Origin: Occallatibacter savannae
GTDB taxonomy: Bacteria; Acidobacteriota; Terriglobia; Terriglobales; Acidobacteriaceae
DNA: 64,000 nt
Assembly: GCF_003131205.1 (NCBI RefSeq)
Contig: NZ_QFFY01000006.1
Span: 310,001 to 374,000 of the forward strand
Direction: 5' to 3'
This document shows positions 53,410 to 62,423 of the stretch, one piece after another. The translations under genes and the position numbers were made by a program. The first letter of the stretch is position 1, and each line of letters opens with the position of its first letter. The notes beneath the pieces are model-generated. The model was not told the origin of the DNA, did no database searches, and saw only the letters and a list, made by a program, of their open reading frames with translations.

Positions 53410-54684
53410 CTACGAGCCGAACTGGTTGACGTTGAACCCGAGTGGCCAGTCTTCTTTTTGCGCGAGCATGTCGTCCCACGAGACTTCGCGCTTCTGATAC
53501 CCGGCCATGCGGCCGAGCATGCAGCTCAGTGCAGTTTCGACGCCGTCGGCGATCTGGTTGTGCGCCGGGCCGGAGACGATGCTGTCGATGAAGTTGCGCT
53601 CCTTCTCGCGGTCGGCGTATTTCAGGTTGTCGTTGAATGCACCGTTGGCGGCGAACTGGCCGGAGCCTGCAGCGGTGTTTTCGGATTCCTGCCACGACCA
53701 TTTGTTTGCGCCGGTGATCCCGATCGGGCCTGCGTAGGGGCAGGTGGCCGATCCGCTGGCGCCGAAGAGCTTGAGGCCGGCGTCGAAGACTCCGTCGCTA
53801 CCGAATTGCGTTGAGGCGAAGGAGAAGTGGATGTCGCCGGGGTAGGTGTAGTCGACCTGGTAGTTATCCCAGATGTCGCCCCAGTGGGTGAGGACGTTGC
53901 GGCCGCCGGTGGCTGTGGCTTTGACGGGATGGGCGCCGACCATCCAGTTGGCGAGATCGATGATGTGGATGTTCTGTTCGACGAGGATGTCGCCGGAGAG
54001 GACGCGATCCCAGAGCCAGTTGCGGAGACGGTATTCGTCGGGACCTTCGCCGTCGCGCTTCTTTTCAGTTGACATGGGCGCGTTGTAGTTGCCGGAGATG
54101 GTGGCGATTTTGCCCAGGGCTCCGGCTTTGACCTTCTGCTGAAGAGCGGCGATGGGCGGCGCCATGCGGCACTGGAAGCCTACGTCGACGCTCTGGTTGG
54201 GCTTGACGCGCTTGGCGACCTCAAGAGCGTGCTTGGCCTGGGCGATGTCGATACCGACGGGCTTCTCGCAGTAGACGTGCTTGCCGCCTGCGACTGCAGC
54301 TTCGAGGTGCTGCACGTGGAAGTAGGGCGGGGTAGAGATCTGGATCAGATCTACGTCTTTGGAGTTGGCGAGTCGCTCGAAGGCGTGCGGGCCTTTGAAC
54401 AGCATCTTGTCGTCGATGGCCGGCTGGTTGAGGCTGGCGAGGATCTTGTTGAAACGGTCGTGGCCTGCAGCGAGGTTGTCGGGGAAGATGTCTCCGAGAG
54501 CGACGATGCGGGCCGAGGTGTTGCGCGCGAACGACTCGGCGACGGAACTGCCGCGATTGCCGCACCCGAGGAGGGCGTGGCGGACTGCGGAATTGGCTTC
54601 GTATCCGAAGGCGACGCGGGAGTTAAGGAGAAGCATGCCTGAAGCTGCGGCGCTGCCGGTTTGCAGAAACTGTCGACGATTCAT
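53410..54684 (-). CDS. Tat-exported Gfo/Idh/MocA oxidoreductase
   Basis: The 424-residue protein begins MNRRQFLQTGSAAASGMLLL, a twin-arginine signal. The Rossmann NAD site is HALLGCGNRGSS. CEKPVGID is the family hallmark, with further features VDVGFQCRM and LVEQNIHIIDLANWMVGAHP. Such exported dehydrogenases act on sugars or cyclitols in the envelope; the substrate is unknown. The stop of the isomerase gene upstream overlaps its start by 4 bases, so the pair forms an operon. Confidence 0.9.
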   Translation of the reverse strand: MNRRQFLQTGSAAASGMLLLNSRVAFGYEANSAVRHALLGCGNRGSSVAESFARNTSARIVALGDIFPDNLAAGHDRFNKILASLNQPAIDDKMLFKGPHAFERLANSKDVDLIQISTPPYFHVQHLEAAVAGGKHVYCEKPVGIDIAQAKHALEVAKRVKPNQSVDVGFQCRMAPPIAALQQKVKAGALGKIATISGNYNAPMSTEKKRDGEGPDEYRLRNWLWDRVLSGDILVEQNIHIIDLANWMVGAHPVKATATGGRNVLTHWGDIWDNYQVDYTYPGDIHFSFASTQFGSDGVFDAGLKLFGASGSATCPYAGPIGITGANKWSWQESENTAAGSGQFAANGAFNDNLKYADREKERNFIDSIVSGPAHNQIADGVETALSCMLGRMAGYQKREVSWDDMLAQKEDWPLGFNVNQFGS

Positions 54685-55616
54685 CCCATCACCTCGTGGA
54701 GGACGCGCTCCAGATAAGCTTTTTCGTTTTTCACGTCTTCGACCTGCTGCGGGCCGGAGGTTTCGCGCTCGATGGTGACGGCGCCGGTGTACCCAATTTT
54801 GTGCAGCTTGGTGAAGACGGTTTTGAAGTCGACCAGGCCTTTACCGATCATGACTTCTTCGCCGAGCTTGCTGGGGTCGGTGGGCCACTTACCGTCTTTA
54901 GCGTGGATGCTGTGGATGTGCGGTCCGAGGATGTCGACTGCGTCGACAGGGTTCGCTTTGCCATAAAGGATAAGGTTGGCGGTGTCGAGACCGACGCCGA
55001 GGTTCGGCATGTTTACGTCGCGGAGGGCGCGAGACATGGCGGTCGGTGTTTCCTGGCCGGTCTCCATGAGGAAGCGTTGGCCATTGGAATGGCAGTGTTG
55101 CGCGACGGCGCGGATGGCTTCCACAGTGGGCTGATATTGCGGGTCGGCGGGGTCTTCGGGGATGAAGCCGCAGTGGGTCTGGACCTGGCCGATGTTGAGC
55201 TGCTTTGCGAAGTCGGAGACCTGCTTGAGGGCGTCGATGCGAGCAGCGCGATATTTTGGGGGGACAAGGCCGATGGTGGCGGGGCCCTTCTGGAAGTCCC
55301 AGACGAGTGGCTGAGGGCCAACGACTTCTACGGTTGTGGCGACGACGTTGTACTTCGAGAGCAGATCGCCGATCTGCTTTGCGGCGTCTGGGGTGAACTT
55401 GCCGATGTAGCCATCGAGCGAGAGGAAGCAGTTGGAGAAGCCCATGTCGTGCACGCGCTTGATGGTGGCTTCGGGCGCGTCGTGAGGGCTGACGAGCAGG
55501 CCGATGGCCATGGGCTTGAGCTTCGGTTCGTCGGGTGCGGCGAAGGATGGTAGGGAATGAAAGCTTGCGGCGATGGTAGCGGCTGCAGCAGAGCCGATAA
55601 AGGTACGGCGGTCCAT
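54681..55616 (-). CDS. Tat-exported sugar phosphate isomerase/epimerase-like TIM barrel
   Basis: The 311-residue protein begins MDRRTFIGSAAAATIAAS, a Tat signal. The AP-endonuclease-2-type TIM barrel includes FSNCFLSLDGYIGKFT, QTHCGFIPEDPADPQY, FLMETGQETPTAM, GVGLDTANLILYG and HAKDGKWPTDP, with the metal-binding Glu, Asp and His residues in place. It pairs with the downstream oxidoreductase gene. Acting together on a keto-sugar or inositol-type substrate is inferred from context. Confidence 0.88.
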   Translation of the reverse strand: MDRRTFIGSAAAATIAASFHSLPSFAAPDEPKLKPMAIGLLVSPHDAPEATIKRVHDMGFSNCFLSLDGYIGKFTPDAAKQIGDLLSKYNVVATTVEVVGPQPLVWDFQKGPATIGLVPPKYRAARIDALKQVSDFAKQLNIGQVQTHCGFIPEDPADPQYQPTVEAIRAVAQHCHSNGQRFLMETGQETPTAMSRALRDVNMPNLGVGLDTANLILYGKANPVDAVDILGPHIHSIHAKDGKWPTDPSKLGEEVMIGKGLVDFKTVFTKLHKIGYTGAVTIERETSGPQQVEDVKNEKAYLERVLHEVMG

Positions 55617-55954
55617 GGGTTCCTTTCGTCTTCGGAAGAAGAGCGCGGGGGAAATCCCCTCTATCGTAACGTTTGAAATCTAAGGGTTGAGACGGGGGTG
55701 CTGCAAGTCGGTGTGACTGTTTAGGGTCGTCGTTCCCAACCTAGCTGCGGAAGAGTGAGGGAGCTATGTCTAGCTGAAGAGGAGAAAAGCAGATCCTTCG
55801 CTTACCACCCCCACGCTGATGAAAACGCGTGGGGCCCCGTGCGCTCAGGATGACAGCTGCGGTGAAAGGTCAGGTGCTTTGGATTTGTTTTCCCGGCCCC
55901 TGAAAGCGAGGACCGGGGCACCCGGAGTTTTGTTGCCATCCTTGCTTGGCGGGG

Positions 55955-56060
55955 ATGGGGCACCCGCATTAGCGTCTCCCACGTCTCCAAAAGAGGGAGA
56001 CATGGGGCACCCGCATTATCGTCTCCCATGTCTCCAAAAACCGGGAGACATGGGGCACCC
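55955..56060. repeat. Tandem repeat, 47-48 bp unit, about 2.2 copies
   Basis: Copies start at ATGGGGCACCC (55955, 56002, 56050). The unit contains GTCTCCC...GGGAGAC arms that can pair. It sits in a gene-free stretch (55617-56092) that also has GACCGGGGCACCC at 55911-55923, a related fragment. The minus-strand ORF covering it (55802-56086) is judged non-coding. Confidence 0.75.
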
Positions 56061-56092
56061 ATCGTTCGGATGAGTACGATGCGCACCCGGTT

Positions 56093-56558
56093 TTAGCAGG
56101 CTTGGTTTAGTTCGGCGGCGATAAGGCGGGCGGCTTCGTCGCGGGCTGCGGTGCAGGCGGGTGAGAGGTCCATGGAGATGGGCTGGCGGGGATCAATGGA
56201 GATTGCGTAGAGGACCACCTGGCGCTCGCCGCTGTGCATGTAGAAGGCGTCGAGGAGATCTTTGACGCCGATGTCGTGGGCGGTGAGAGTGGGCGGGTAC
56301 TCCTGCGAGAAGCGGGGCGTGGTGCGGGTTACGGTGCCGGGCGGGTTGCCGTCGTCGGTGGCGTCGATGAGGATGATGTGGTCGGCGGACTGGAGCGGCT
56401 CGAGCAGAATGAAGCCGCCGGTTCCGCCATCGAGGCATTCGACGTTGGCAGGAAGCGGGAGTTTCTCGAGGGCGCGTACTACGTGAACGCCGACGCCTTC
56501 GTCACCCATGATGATGTTGCCCAGTCCCAGGACCAGAGTCTTTTTTGTCTAAGCTCAC
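56093..56558 (-). pseudogene. hyaD: HyaD-like hydrogenase maturation protease, frameshifted at the N-terminus
   Basis: The 138 codons from ATG 56509 encode GDEGVGVHVVRALEKL onward, the HyaD/HycI-type nickel-dependent endopeptidase. Immediately upstream, the same frame reads TLVLGLGNII, the essential first strand and GxGN loop, but it is closed by a TAG with no start codon. A GTG at 56558 with a GAGG-type site begins MSLDKK in another frame. A single extra A in the A6 run (56541-56546) separates it from the rest. Without it the protein would start normally. This is decay, slippage rescue or an assembly error. Confidence 0.85.
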
Positions 56559-56764
56559 TTTCACCTCGATTGAACTATATATATTCCCCGGAGCGAGTGA
56601 GCCCGCAAGGGATTTCCCGTTTTTGACTGTGCGTGACAAATGCTCTCACCCAAGGAAAACATCCCTCAGGGGCTAAAGCCCAACGTTCTGTTTTGTGTTA
56701 TGCGGCACGACTGAAGCCGTGCGCCCTTTCAAAGCAGCGGCTCCGTAAAAGGCCTACGCACCCC

Positions 56765-57487
56765 TCAGTCTTTCTTCTCTGGCATTTTGTCGAATTTCCA
56801 GCCGCCGACGATGGAGGAGATGGTGCCGCGGCCCTCGATGTAGTCGTGATAGAAGGCGAGATAGATATGAACGACGATGAAGGTCACGAAGAACCACATG
56901 AACAGATGGTGCCAGTAGCGGACACTCATCTCTCCGCCCATCAGCGGCACAATCCAGGTGAACATGCGCGGGATCCACGAGTTGCTCATGGACGAGTAGA
57001 GAGCGAATCCGGTGATCGACTGCGCGCAGAAAGCCAGGAAGGTAAAGAAGTAGATGAAGGCTGCGAGGGCGTTGTGGCCGGTGGAGATGGCGCCGTGGAG
57101 CTTGACCTGGAAGACGTCGGTCTTCAGTACGTCCATGATTTCTTCGCGCTGGGCTTTGGTGAGCGGGAAGAAGTTATTCCACTTCGCGTACTTGTTGCCG
57201 ACAAAGCCCCAGTAGATGCGCATCAGGAAGTTGAAGACATATACGTATGCGCAGAGGAAATGAAGGAAGCGAATCCATCCGAACCAGTACTGCTGATAGG
57301 CTTCGCTGGCGTAGAAGGCCCTGATTGGCGCGCCGATGAGGTAGCCCGTTATGCAGAGGACGACCAGCACGATGGCGTTAATCCAGTGGTAGGCGCGGAC
57401 CGGCATCTCCCACACGTAGACGCGGCGGTAGTCTGCCGGATGGCCGTTGGCGAACTTCGATTTGGCGGCGATTCCAGTCGTACTCAT
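56765..57487 (-). CDS. hyaC: Membrane-bound hydrogenase b-type cytochrome subunit
   Basis: The 240-residue protein has four or five membrane helices. HyaC/HupC family features include RVYVWEMPVRAYHWINAIVL, FGWIRFLHFLCAYVYVFN, HNALAAFIYFFTFLAFCAQS and HHLFMWFFVTFIVVHIYLAF, with His residues positioned to hold two b hemes. It anchors the hydrogenase at the periplasmic side and passes electrons to quinone. The gene follows the large subunit gene by 4 bases. Confidence 0.9.
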   Translation of the reverse strand: MSTTGIAAKSKFANGHPADYRRVYVWEMPVRAYHWINAIVLVVLCITGYLIGAPIRAFYASEAYQQYWFGWIRFLHFLCAYVYVFNFLMRIYWGFVGNKYAKWNNFFPLTKAQREEIMDVLKTDVFQVKLHGAISTGHNALAAFIYFFTFLAFCAQSITGFALYSSMSNSWIPRMFTWIVPLMGGEMSVRYWHHLFMWFFVTFIVVHIYLAFYHDYIEGRGTISSIVGGWKFDKMPEKKD

Positions 57488-57491
57488 GGCG

Positions 57492-59204
57492 TCACTCGAA
57501 GGAGACCTGGTTGAGGTGCCGACCCTGCGGATCGTATAAGTGCACGGCGCAGGCTAGACACGGATCGAAGGAGTGGATGGTGCGGATGATTTCGACGGGC
57601 TGATCGAGCTTGGCTACTGGCGTTCCGATCAGCGAGGCTTCGAAGGAGGAGTGCTGCTTCTTCGCGTCGCGCGGAGATCCGTTCCAAGTGGTGGGAACGA
57701 CGAGCTGGTAATTGGCGATCTTGCCGTCTTTGATTTTGATCCAGTGAGCGAGTGAGCCGCGCGGAGCCTCTACCAGGCCAACGCCTTCGGCGTCACTTGG
57801 CCAGGTCTTCGGTTCCCAGCGCTCGTTGTTGAAGGTGGAGGTTTCGCGGGTCTTCACGCGGTCCATGAGTTCTTTGTAGAACTCCTTGAGATAGCCGACT
57901 TCGATGGCTGCGGAGAGTCCGCGTGCGGCGGTGCGACCGAGGGTGGAGAATAGCGCGTCGACCGGAACGCCGAGTTTGGCGAGTGTTGCGCCGACGAGCT
58001 GCTTTACGTCTTCGTGGCCTGATGCGTAGGCGACGAGCAGGCGCGAGAGCGGGCCGACTTCCATCGGATTGTCTTTCCAGCGCGGAGTCTTGAGGAACGA
58101 GTACTTCTCGTGACCTTCGAGCGTTTCGAATGGGGGCTGCGGGCCGGTGTACTTGATCTCGGTTTCACCTTCCCACGGGTGGAGACTGACGCCGTCGCCG
58201 CCGGCGTAGGTGTACCAGGATGAGGCGATGTATTCCTTGATCTCCTGCGAGTCTTTGGGATTGACGGGGTAGACGTGGCTGAGATCGCGGTTGAGTATGG
58301 CGCCGCGCGGATATTTGAAGGCCTCGGGCTTGTTGTAGCCCTGCGTTGGGTACTCGCCGTAGCTGAGGTAATTTTTCAGGCCTCCGCCCCACTTGGCCCA
58401 GTCTTTATAGAACGAGGCGACGGCGAGCAGGTCGGGCACGTAGACCTGGTTGACGAATTCGTCAGCCTGAGAGATGAGGCGGCCCACGAGGTTGAGGCGC
58501 TCGGTGTTGATGGCGGCGACTTCATCGACGTTGATGGAGCAGGGAACTCCGCCAACGAGGTAATTCGGATGCGGATTTTTGCCGCCGAAGACGGCGTGAA
58601 TCTTGACGACTTCCTTCTGCCACTCGAGTGCGTCGAGGTAGTGCGCGACGGCAATGAGATTCACTTCGGGCGGGAGTTTGTAGGCGGGGTGACCCCAGTA
58701 GCCGTTGGCGAAGATGCCGAGACCGGTTTCGGCGAACTGCTTCACTTTCTTCTGGACTTCGGCGAAGTGCGCAGTTGTGTTCTTGTCGTAAGTCGAGAAG
58801 GATTGCGCGAGTTCGGAAGCTTTCTTCGGATCGGCTTTGAGGACAGTGACGATGTCGACCCAGTCGAGCGCGTGCAGGTGATAGAAGTGGACGACGTGAT
58901 CCTGCACGTGTTGCGTGGCGGTCATGATGTTGCGGATGAGCTCCGCTGTGGGAGGCAGAGAGATGCCGAGCGCGTCTTCAACCGCGCGGCAGCTGGCCAT
59001 GGCGTGGACGGTGGTGCAGACGCCGCATACGCGCTCGGTGATGGCCCAGGCGTCGCGGGGGTCGCGGCCGATGAGGATCTTTTCGAGACCGCGCACCATG
59101 GTGCCGGAGCTGAATGCGTCGGTGATGACGCCGTTCTCCACTACTGCCTCAACACGCAGGTGGCCTTCAATGCGGGTAACTGGATCAACGACGATGCGCG
59201 TCAT
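57492..59204 (-). CDS. hyaB: [NiFe] hydrogenase large subunit (group 1)
   Basis: The 570-residue protein has both nickel motifs: ERVCGVCTTVH (Cys60, Cys63) and the C-terminal DPCLACAVH (Cys549, Cys552, His555). Fifteen residues follow His555, the extension normally removed by a HyaD-type protease during maturation. Other signs are RIEGHLRVEA and GLEKILIGRDPRDAW. It contains the NiFe(CN)2CO site and oxidises H2. It overlaps neither neighbour but is within 6 bases of both. Confidence 0.95.
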   Translation of the reverse strand: MTRIVVDPVTRIEGHLRVEAVVENGVITDAFSSGTMVRGLEKILIGRDPRDAWAITERVCGVCTTVHAMASCRAVEDALGISLPPTAELIRNIMTATQHVQDHVVHFYHLHALDWVDIVTVLKADPKKASELAQSFSTYDKNTTAHFAEVQKKVKQFAETGLGIFANGYWGHPAYKLPPEVNLIAVAHYLDALEWQKEVVKIHAVFGGKNPHPNYLVGGVPCSINVDEVAAINTERLNLVGRLISQADEFVNQVYVPDLLAVASFYKDWAKWGGGLKNYLSYGEYPTQGYNKPEAFKYPRGAILNRDLSHVYPVNPKDSQEIKEYIASSWYTYAGGDGVSLHPWEGETEIKYTGPQPPFETLEGHEKYSFLKTPRWKDNPMEVGPLSRLLVAYASGHEDVKQLVGATLAKLGVPVDALFSTLGRTAARGLSAAIEVGYLKEFYKELMDRVKTRETSTFNNERWEPKTWPSDAEGVGLVEAPRGSLAHWIKIKDGKIANYQLVVPTTWNGSPRDAKKQHSSFEASLIGTPVAKLDQPVEIIRTIHSFDPCLACAVHLYDPQGRHLNQVSFE

Positions 59205-59210
59205 GGCCGC

Positions 59211-60299
59211 TTATTGCTCCTTCTCTTCTTCCGCGTGAACTTCCGCGATGACTTTGTGCTTGCGGACGTTGGTGACGACTGCGTGAGCCGCGACTCCGGC
59301 CAGTGTGGCAGCTGCTACAAAGGTGCCCACTGTGTCTGCCGTGCTCTCGATGCCGAAGCCCGGGAAGGTGGACAGATGCTGATAGAGCGGGCCGTTGTCC
59401 CAGAAGCCTTCTTCGCTGCATCCGATGCATGGGTGTCCGGACTGGATCGGGTAGCTTGTGCCTTCATTCCAGCGCACGACGGAGCATGCGTTGTAGGTGA
59501 CGGGGCCTTTGCAGCCGAGCTTGTAAAGGCAGTAGCCTTTGCGTGCGTTTTCGTCGTCGAAGGACTCGACGAAGAGGCCGGCGTCGTAATTTGGGCGGCG
59601 ATAGCAGGTGTCATGGACGCGGCGCCCGTAGAACTCTTTTGGCCGGCCGAGGCTGTCGAGTGCCGGGATCTGCCCGAGCACGAGGACGTGGGTGACAACG
59701 GCCATCATGACGTCGGCAATGGGCGGGCAGCCGGGAACATTGATGACTGGTTTGTCGACCAGTTTGTGGATCGGGGTGGCGTGCGTCGGGTTCGGCTTGG
59801 CGGCCTGCACGCAGCCGTTGGAAGCGCAGCTGCCCCAGGCGACGATAGCGGCTGCGTCTTTTGACACTTCCTGCAGGATGGATTCAGCTGTCTTGCCGCC
59901 GATCATGCAGTAGACGCCGCCGTCCTTGGTGGGGACGGCGCCTTCAACGAGGACGATGTATTTGCCCTTGTTGTTCTTGATGGTGTCCTGAAGGCTCTTC
60001 TCAGCCTGGAAGCCCGAGGCGGCCATCAGGGTCTCGGTGTAGTTGAGGGAGAGGACGTCAAGGAGCGCATCGGCGACGATCGGGTGCGATGCGCGGATGA
60101 ACGACTCACTGCAGCAGGTGCACTCCTGAAAATGCATCCAGACCACGGCCGGCTTTTCTTTCTTTTCAAAAGCCGACACCACCTGAGCTACGCCGCTTTG
60201 TGCGAAACCGGCAGCCGCTGCGGCTGCCGAGCAAAACTGCAGAAATTGTCTGCGGCTGTAACCCTTCTTCTCCATCGATTGCCAGATCGACTGCCCCAT
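59211..60299 (-). CDS. hyaA: [NiFe] hydrogenase small subunit, O2-tolerant type
   Basis: ATG 60299 gives 362 residues with a Tat signal (SRRQFLQFCSA), so the heterodimer is exported folded. The proximal-cluster motif is ECTCCSESF: Cys60 and Cys63 are the usual ligands, and Cys62 replaces the usual Gly. A second extra Cys (Cys131, GGVYCMIGG) is present. These two extra Cys mark the [4Fe-3S] cluster of O2-tolerant enzymes. Medial and distal cluster motifs (KGYCLYKLGCKGP, PCIGCSEEGFW) are intact. A C-terminal helix (residues 330-350) anchors it to the membrane. Confidence 0.94.
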   Translation of the reverse strand: MGQSIWQSMEKKGYSRRQFLQFCSAAAAAAGFAQSGVAQVVSAFEKKEKPAVVWMHFQECTCCSESFIRASHPIVADALLDVLSLNYTETLMAASGFQAEKSLQDTIKNNKGKYIVLVEGAVPTKDGGVYCMIGGKTAESILQEVSKDAAAIVAWGSCASNGCVQAAKPNPTHATPIHKLVDKPVINVPGCPPIADVMMAVVTHVLVLGQIPALDSLGRPKEFYGRRVHDTCYRRPNYDAGLFVESFDDENARKGYCLYKLGCKGPVTYNACSVVRWNEGTSYPIQSGHPCIGCSEEGFWDNGPLYQHLSTFPGFGIESTADTVGTFVAAATLAGVAAHAVVTNVRKHKVIAEVHAEEEKEQ

Positions 60300-60436
60300 G
60301 CCCACCTCACGTGCGGCGCGTCTTAAGCGCCTTGCAGGCACCGGAGAAGGTCGCGATCGAGAGTCGATCGGCGGTCAAATCACATTACGAACTCCGGTGA
60401 ATGATGGGACGGTACTTAGCTTTAAACACGGTCGGC

Positions 60437-60511
60437 TGTGAGCGTGATCACAAGTGTTGCAAATCACGTAATCTCACGCCTATAGCGAGACCACAGGTGA
60501 GCTACGTCACA
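60437..60511. promoter_or_regulatory. Two CRP/FNR-type palindromes upstream of the hydrogenase operon
   Basis: TGTGA-GCGTGA-TCACA (60437-60452) is a perfect match to TGTGA-N6-TCACA. GGTGA-GCTACG-TCACA (60496-60511) matches 9 of 10. They lie 138-212 bases upstream of hyaA, in the 394-base gap before the CuAO-like gene end. Regulation by a CRP/FNR-family protein is inferred; nothing else is seen in the gap. Confidence 0.55.
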
Positions 60512-60693
60512 TTTTTTGAATGTAAACTCGCATGCTTGTGATCTTCAGAGCTGGGACGCGTCTGCACTGGTTTCAAGCGCTGATGAGGGGGCTGGTATCC
60601 AATTCGAATTCCAGTGAGCAAGCGACTTCGAGGCTTCCCGTCCTGGCAGAGCAGGTGAAAAATGGACGCAAAACCTCGAAGCCGCGTCGGAGA

Positions 60694-62310
60694 CTACCAC
60701 TGCACGGGAACGAGATTTGGCCCGACTTCGTGACACTCGCCGGGTCCTTGTTCGCTGACATCGTGACGGAAGTGCGCACCGTACCAGAGGACGACATCCT
60801 GGTTGTCGACCAGTTCGCCATTTACGAATTTGTCCAGGTCCGCAGGAGCACCTGGCGCTCCATCATCGAGCTCGTTTCCGTGGTAACGCAGGACCCATAC
60901 ATCTCCCTTACCGAAGGCTGGATCGGCAACTCCGTCGGTCGGGCCGGGGATGATGTCGTATGCGTCCCCTGTCTGCGTGTTGCTGACGCGCCACTTGCGG
61001 TGGCGGCCGTAGTCGCGGAAGCGCTTGATTTCGAACTCCTTCTTATGCCAGTTGGTGTTCGGAATGATGGGGGGATTGTTGTACTCCTGGACCAGATTGT
61101 TGCCGGCCGTAACAATATCGAAATCGAAGCGCCAATAACAGTGGTGTGTATGGACTTTGCAGACACAGGAATTGCTGACGGCCGTGAACTTGAATCGCGG
61201 ACGGATGGTGCCGTCGAGATGGAACCGCCATTCCTGGATGTAGCGATACCAGCCGGCTTCCATTTCCGTGGTCAGGATCAACTCGCAAAGTGTTTCGTAG
61301 ACCGCCACTCCTGTGAAGTTGCCAGCGTCGCTACCGTTGCAGGCAGTTTTCGGCGCGGCGTGAGCGCGTCTAAAGCCTGATCCCAGATCGTCGCCGTCGC
61401 ATTGGAAGCAATGCTCGTCGTACTGCCAGTCGCGATAAGGCCCACAGGCGTCGTTGTCATACTTGACGTTGAGGATTGGTACGTGACCGCGGTAGAGCAC
61501 GCGTTTTCCCTTGTATTCGACGAATCGGACTTCGAGCCCCGATCCCTTGCCGCCGGAGGACGAGGCGGGCCGAACCGCCTGCAGGCGCCACACGGGGTTG
61601 GCCTGAGGCCAGCTGAGCCAAATGGAGCCGGGAGTGCCGCGCGCTGGAGAGGGGCAGAAGACGGGAGCGATACCGCAGGTGGTGAAATCCGCGAGCGAAA
61701 TTCCGGGGCGGCCATCAGGGAGATTGATGACGCGCTGAGTGATCATGTTTACGGCAACGATCTGGTGGCGCACCGTGTCGCTGTCGAGGGGCAGCAGGCC
61801 CACGAGCAGCGTTCGATCTGCAGCGCCGGTAGGACCAGGAGTCTCGAGCAAAGCGGGCATGGGCCGGTAGACGACCAAGCGGTTGCACAGAATCCATTGG
61901 GAGAACGCGGAATCACGTCCGACGATATCGGCGGCTTCTGCCCATTCCTCGGCGGAGGGCAAAGGCTGATTGGAAGTTACCGCGACGGTGGTATTGGAAG
62001 CAGAGGGGAAGTCGGCTGCGACCTCGAGGGATCGGTTGTTGGTGTAGTCGTAGATGGACGCGGACCATCGAGCCGCCTGCGTATCGGCGGCGCGGTCGTC
62101 TTTCTCTCCACTTTCGATAGGAAGAGTAGAGAGGATGCGGTAGCGGACTCCGGAGAGATGTTGCGCCAACGCGGCGCTTTCGAGCAGATTGCTGTGGAAG
62201 ACACTCAACTGCTCGGTTGATGCCGCACCGATTGATGTGGCTTCGATGTTGTTCGCCGCTGGTTGCGGTGCGGGACGATCAGGGGTCGCATTCTGGTTGC
62301 AATCACACAT
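60694..62310 (-). CDS. Divergent copper amine oxidase-like protein
   Basis: The 538-residue protein has a strong AGGAGG site before ATG 62310 and no signal peptide. The C-terminal half follows the amine-oxidase core: GWYRYIQEWRFHLDGTI (Tyr355 at the TPQ position of the NYDY motif, with Asn replaced by Trp), KVHTHHCYWRFDFDI (His387-x-His389 as Cu ligands) and DVVLWYGAHFRHD with a third His. The first 250 residues have no clear match and contain several Cys. Oxidation of primary amines is possible, but cofactor formation is uncertain because the Asn is missing. The nearest gene is the co-oriented hydrogenase small subunit downstream. Confidence 0.72.
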   Translation of the reverse strand: MCDCNQNATPDRPAPQPAANNIEATSIGAASTEQLSVFHSNLLESAALAQHLSGVRYRILSTLPIESGEKDDRAADTQAARWSASIYDYTNNRSLEVAADFPSASNTTVAVTSNQPLPSAEEWAEAADIVGRDSAFSQWILCNRLVVYRPMPALLETPGPTGAADRTLLVGLLPLDSDTVRHQIVAVNMITQRVINLPDGRPGISLADFTTCGIAPVFCPSPARGTPGSIWLSWPQANPVWRLQAVRPASSSGGKGSGLEVRFVEYKGKRVLYRGHVPILNVKYDNDACGPYRDWQYDEHCFQCDGDDLGSGFRRAHAAPKTACNGSDAGNFTGVAVYETLCELILTTEMEAGWYRYIQEWRFHLDGTIRPRFKFTAVSNSCVCKVHTHHCYWRFDFDIVTAGNNLVQEYNNPPIIPNTNWHKKEFEIKRFRDYGRHRKWRVSNTQTGDAYDIIPGPTDGVADPAFGKGDVWVLRYHGNELDDGAPGAPADLDKFVNGELVDNQDVVLWYGAHFRHDVSEQGPGECHEVGPNLVPVQW

Positions 62311-62423
62311 GTTTGCACCTCCTGCACAACTAGTGAAGGAGGGAATTCGAACGTTTCACACAGGAAACGACATGAGTTGTCCGTAGAGGGGCGGGCTCTA
62401 TTGTTGAGGGCGGGCTGGAGGAA

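Noticed and set aside
55802..56086. 94-codon minus-strand ORF
   Set aside because: It is just a reading of the tandem GGGGCACCC/GTCTCCC repeats; no start signals and repeated peptide phrases.
58275..59864. 529-codon plus-strand ORF opposite the hydrogenase subunits
   Set aside because: Antisense shadow of two highly conserved genes; no ribosome site or recognisable domain.
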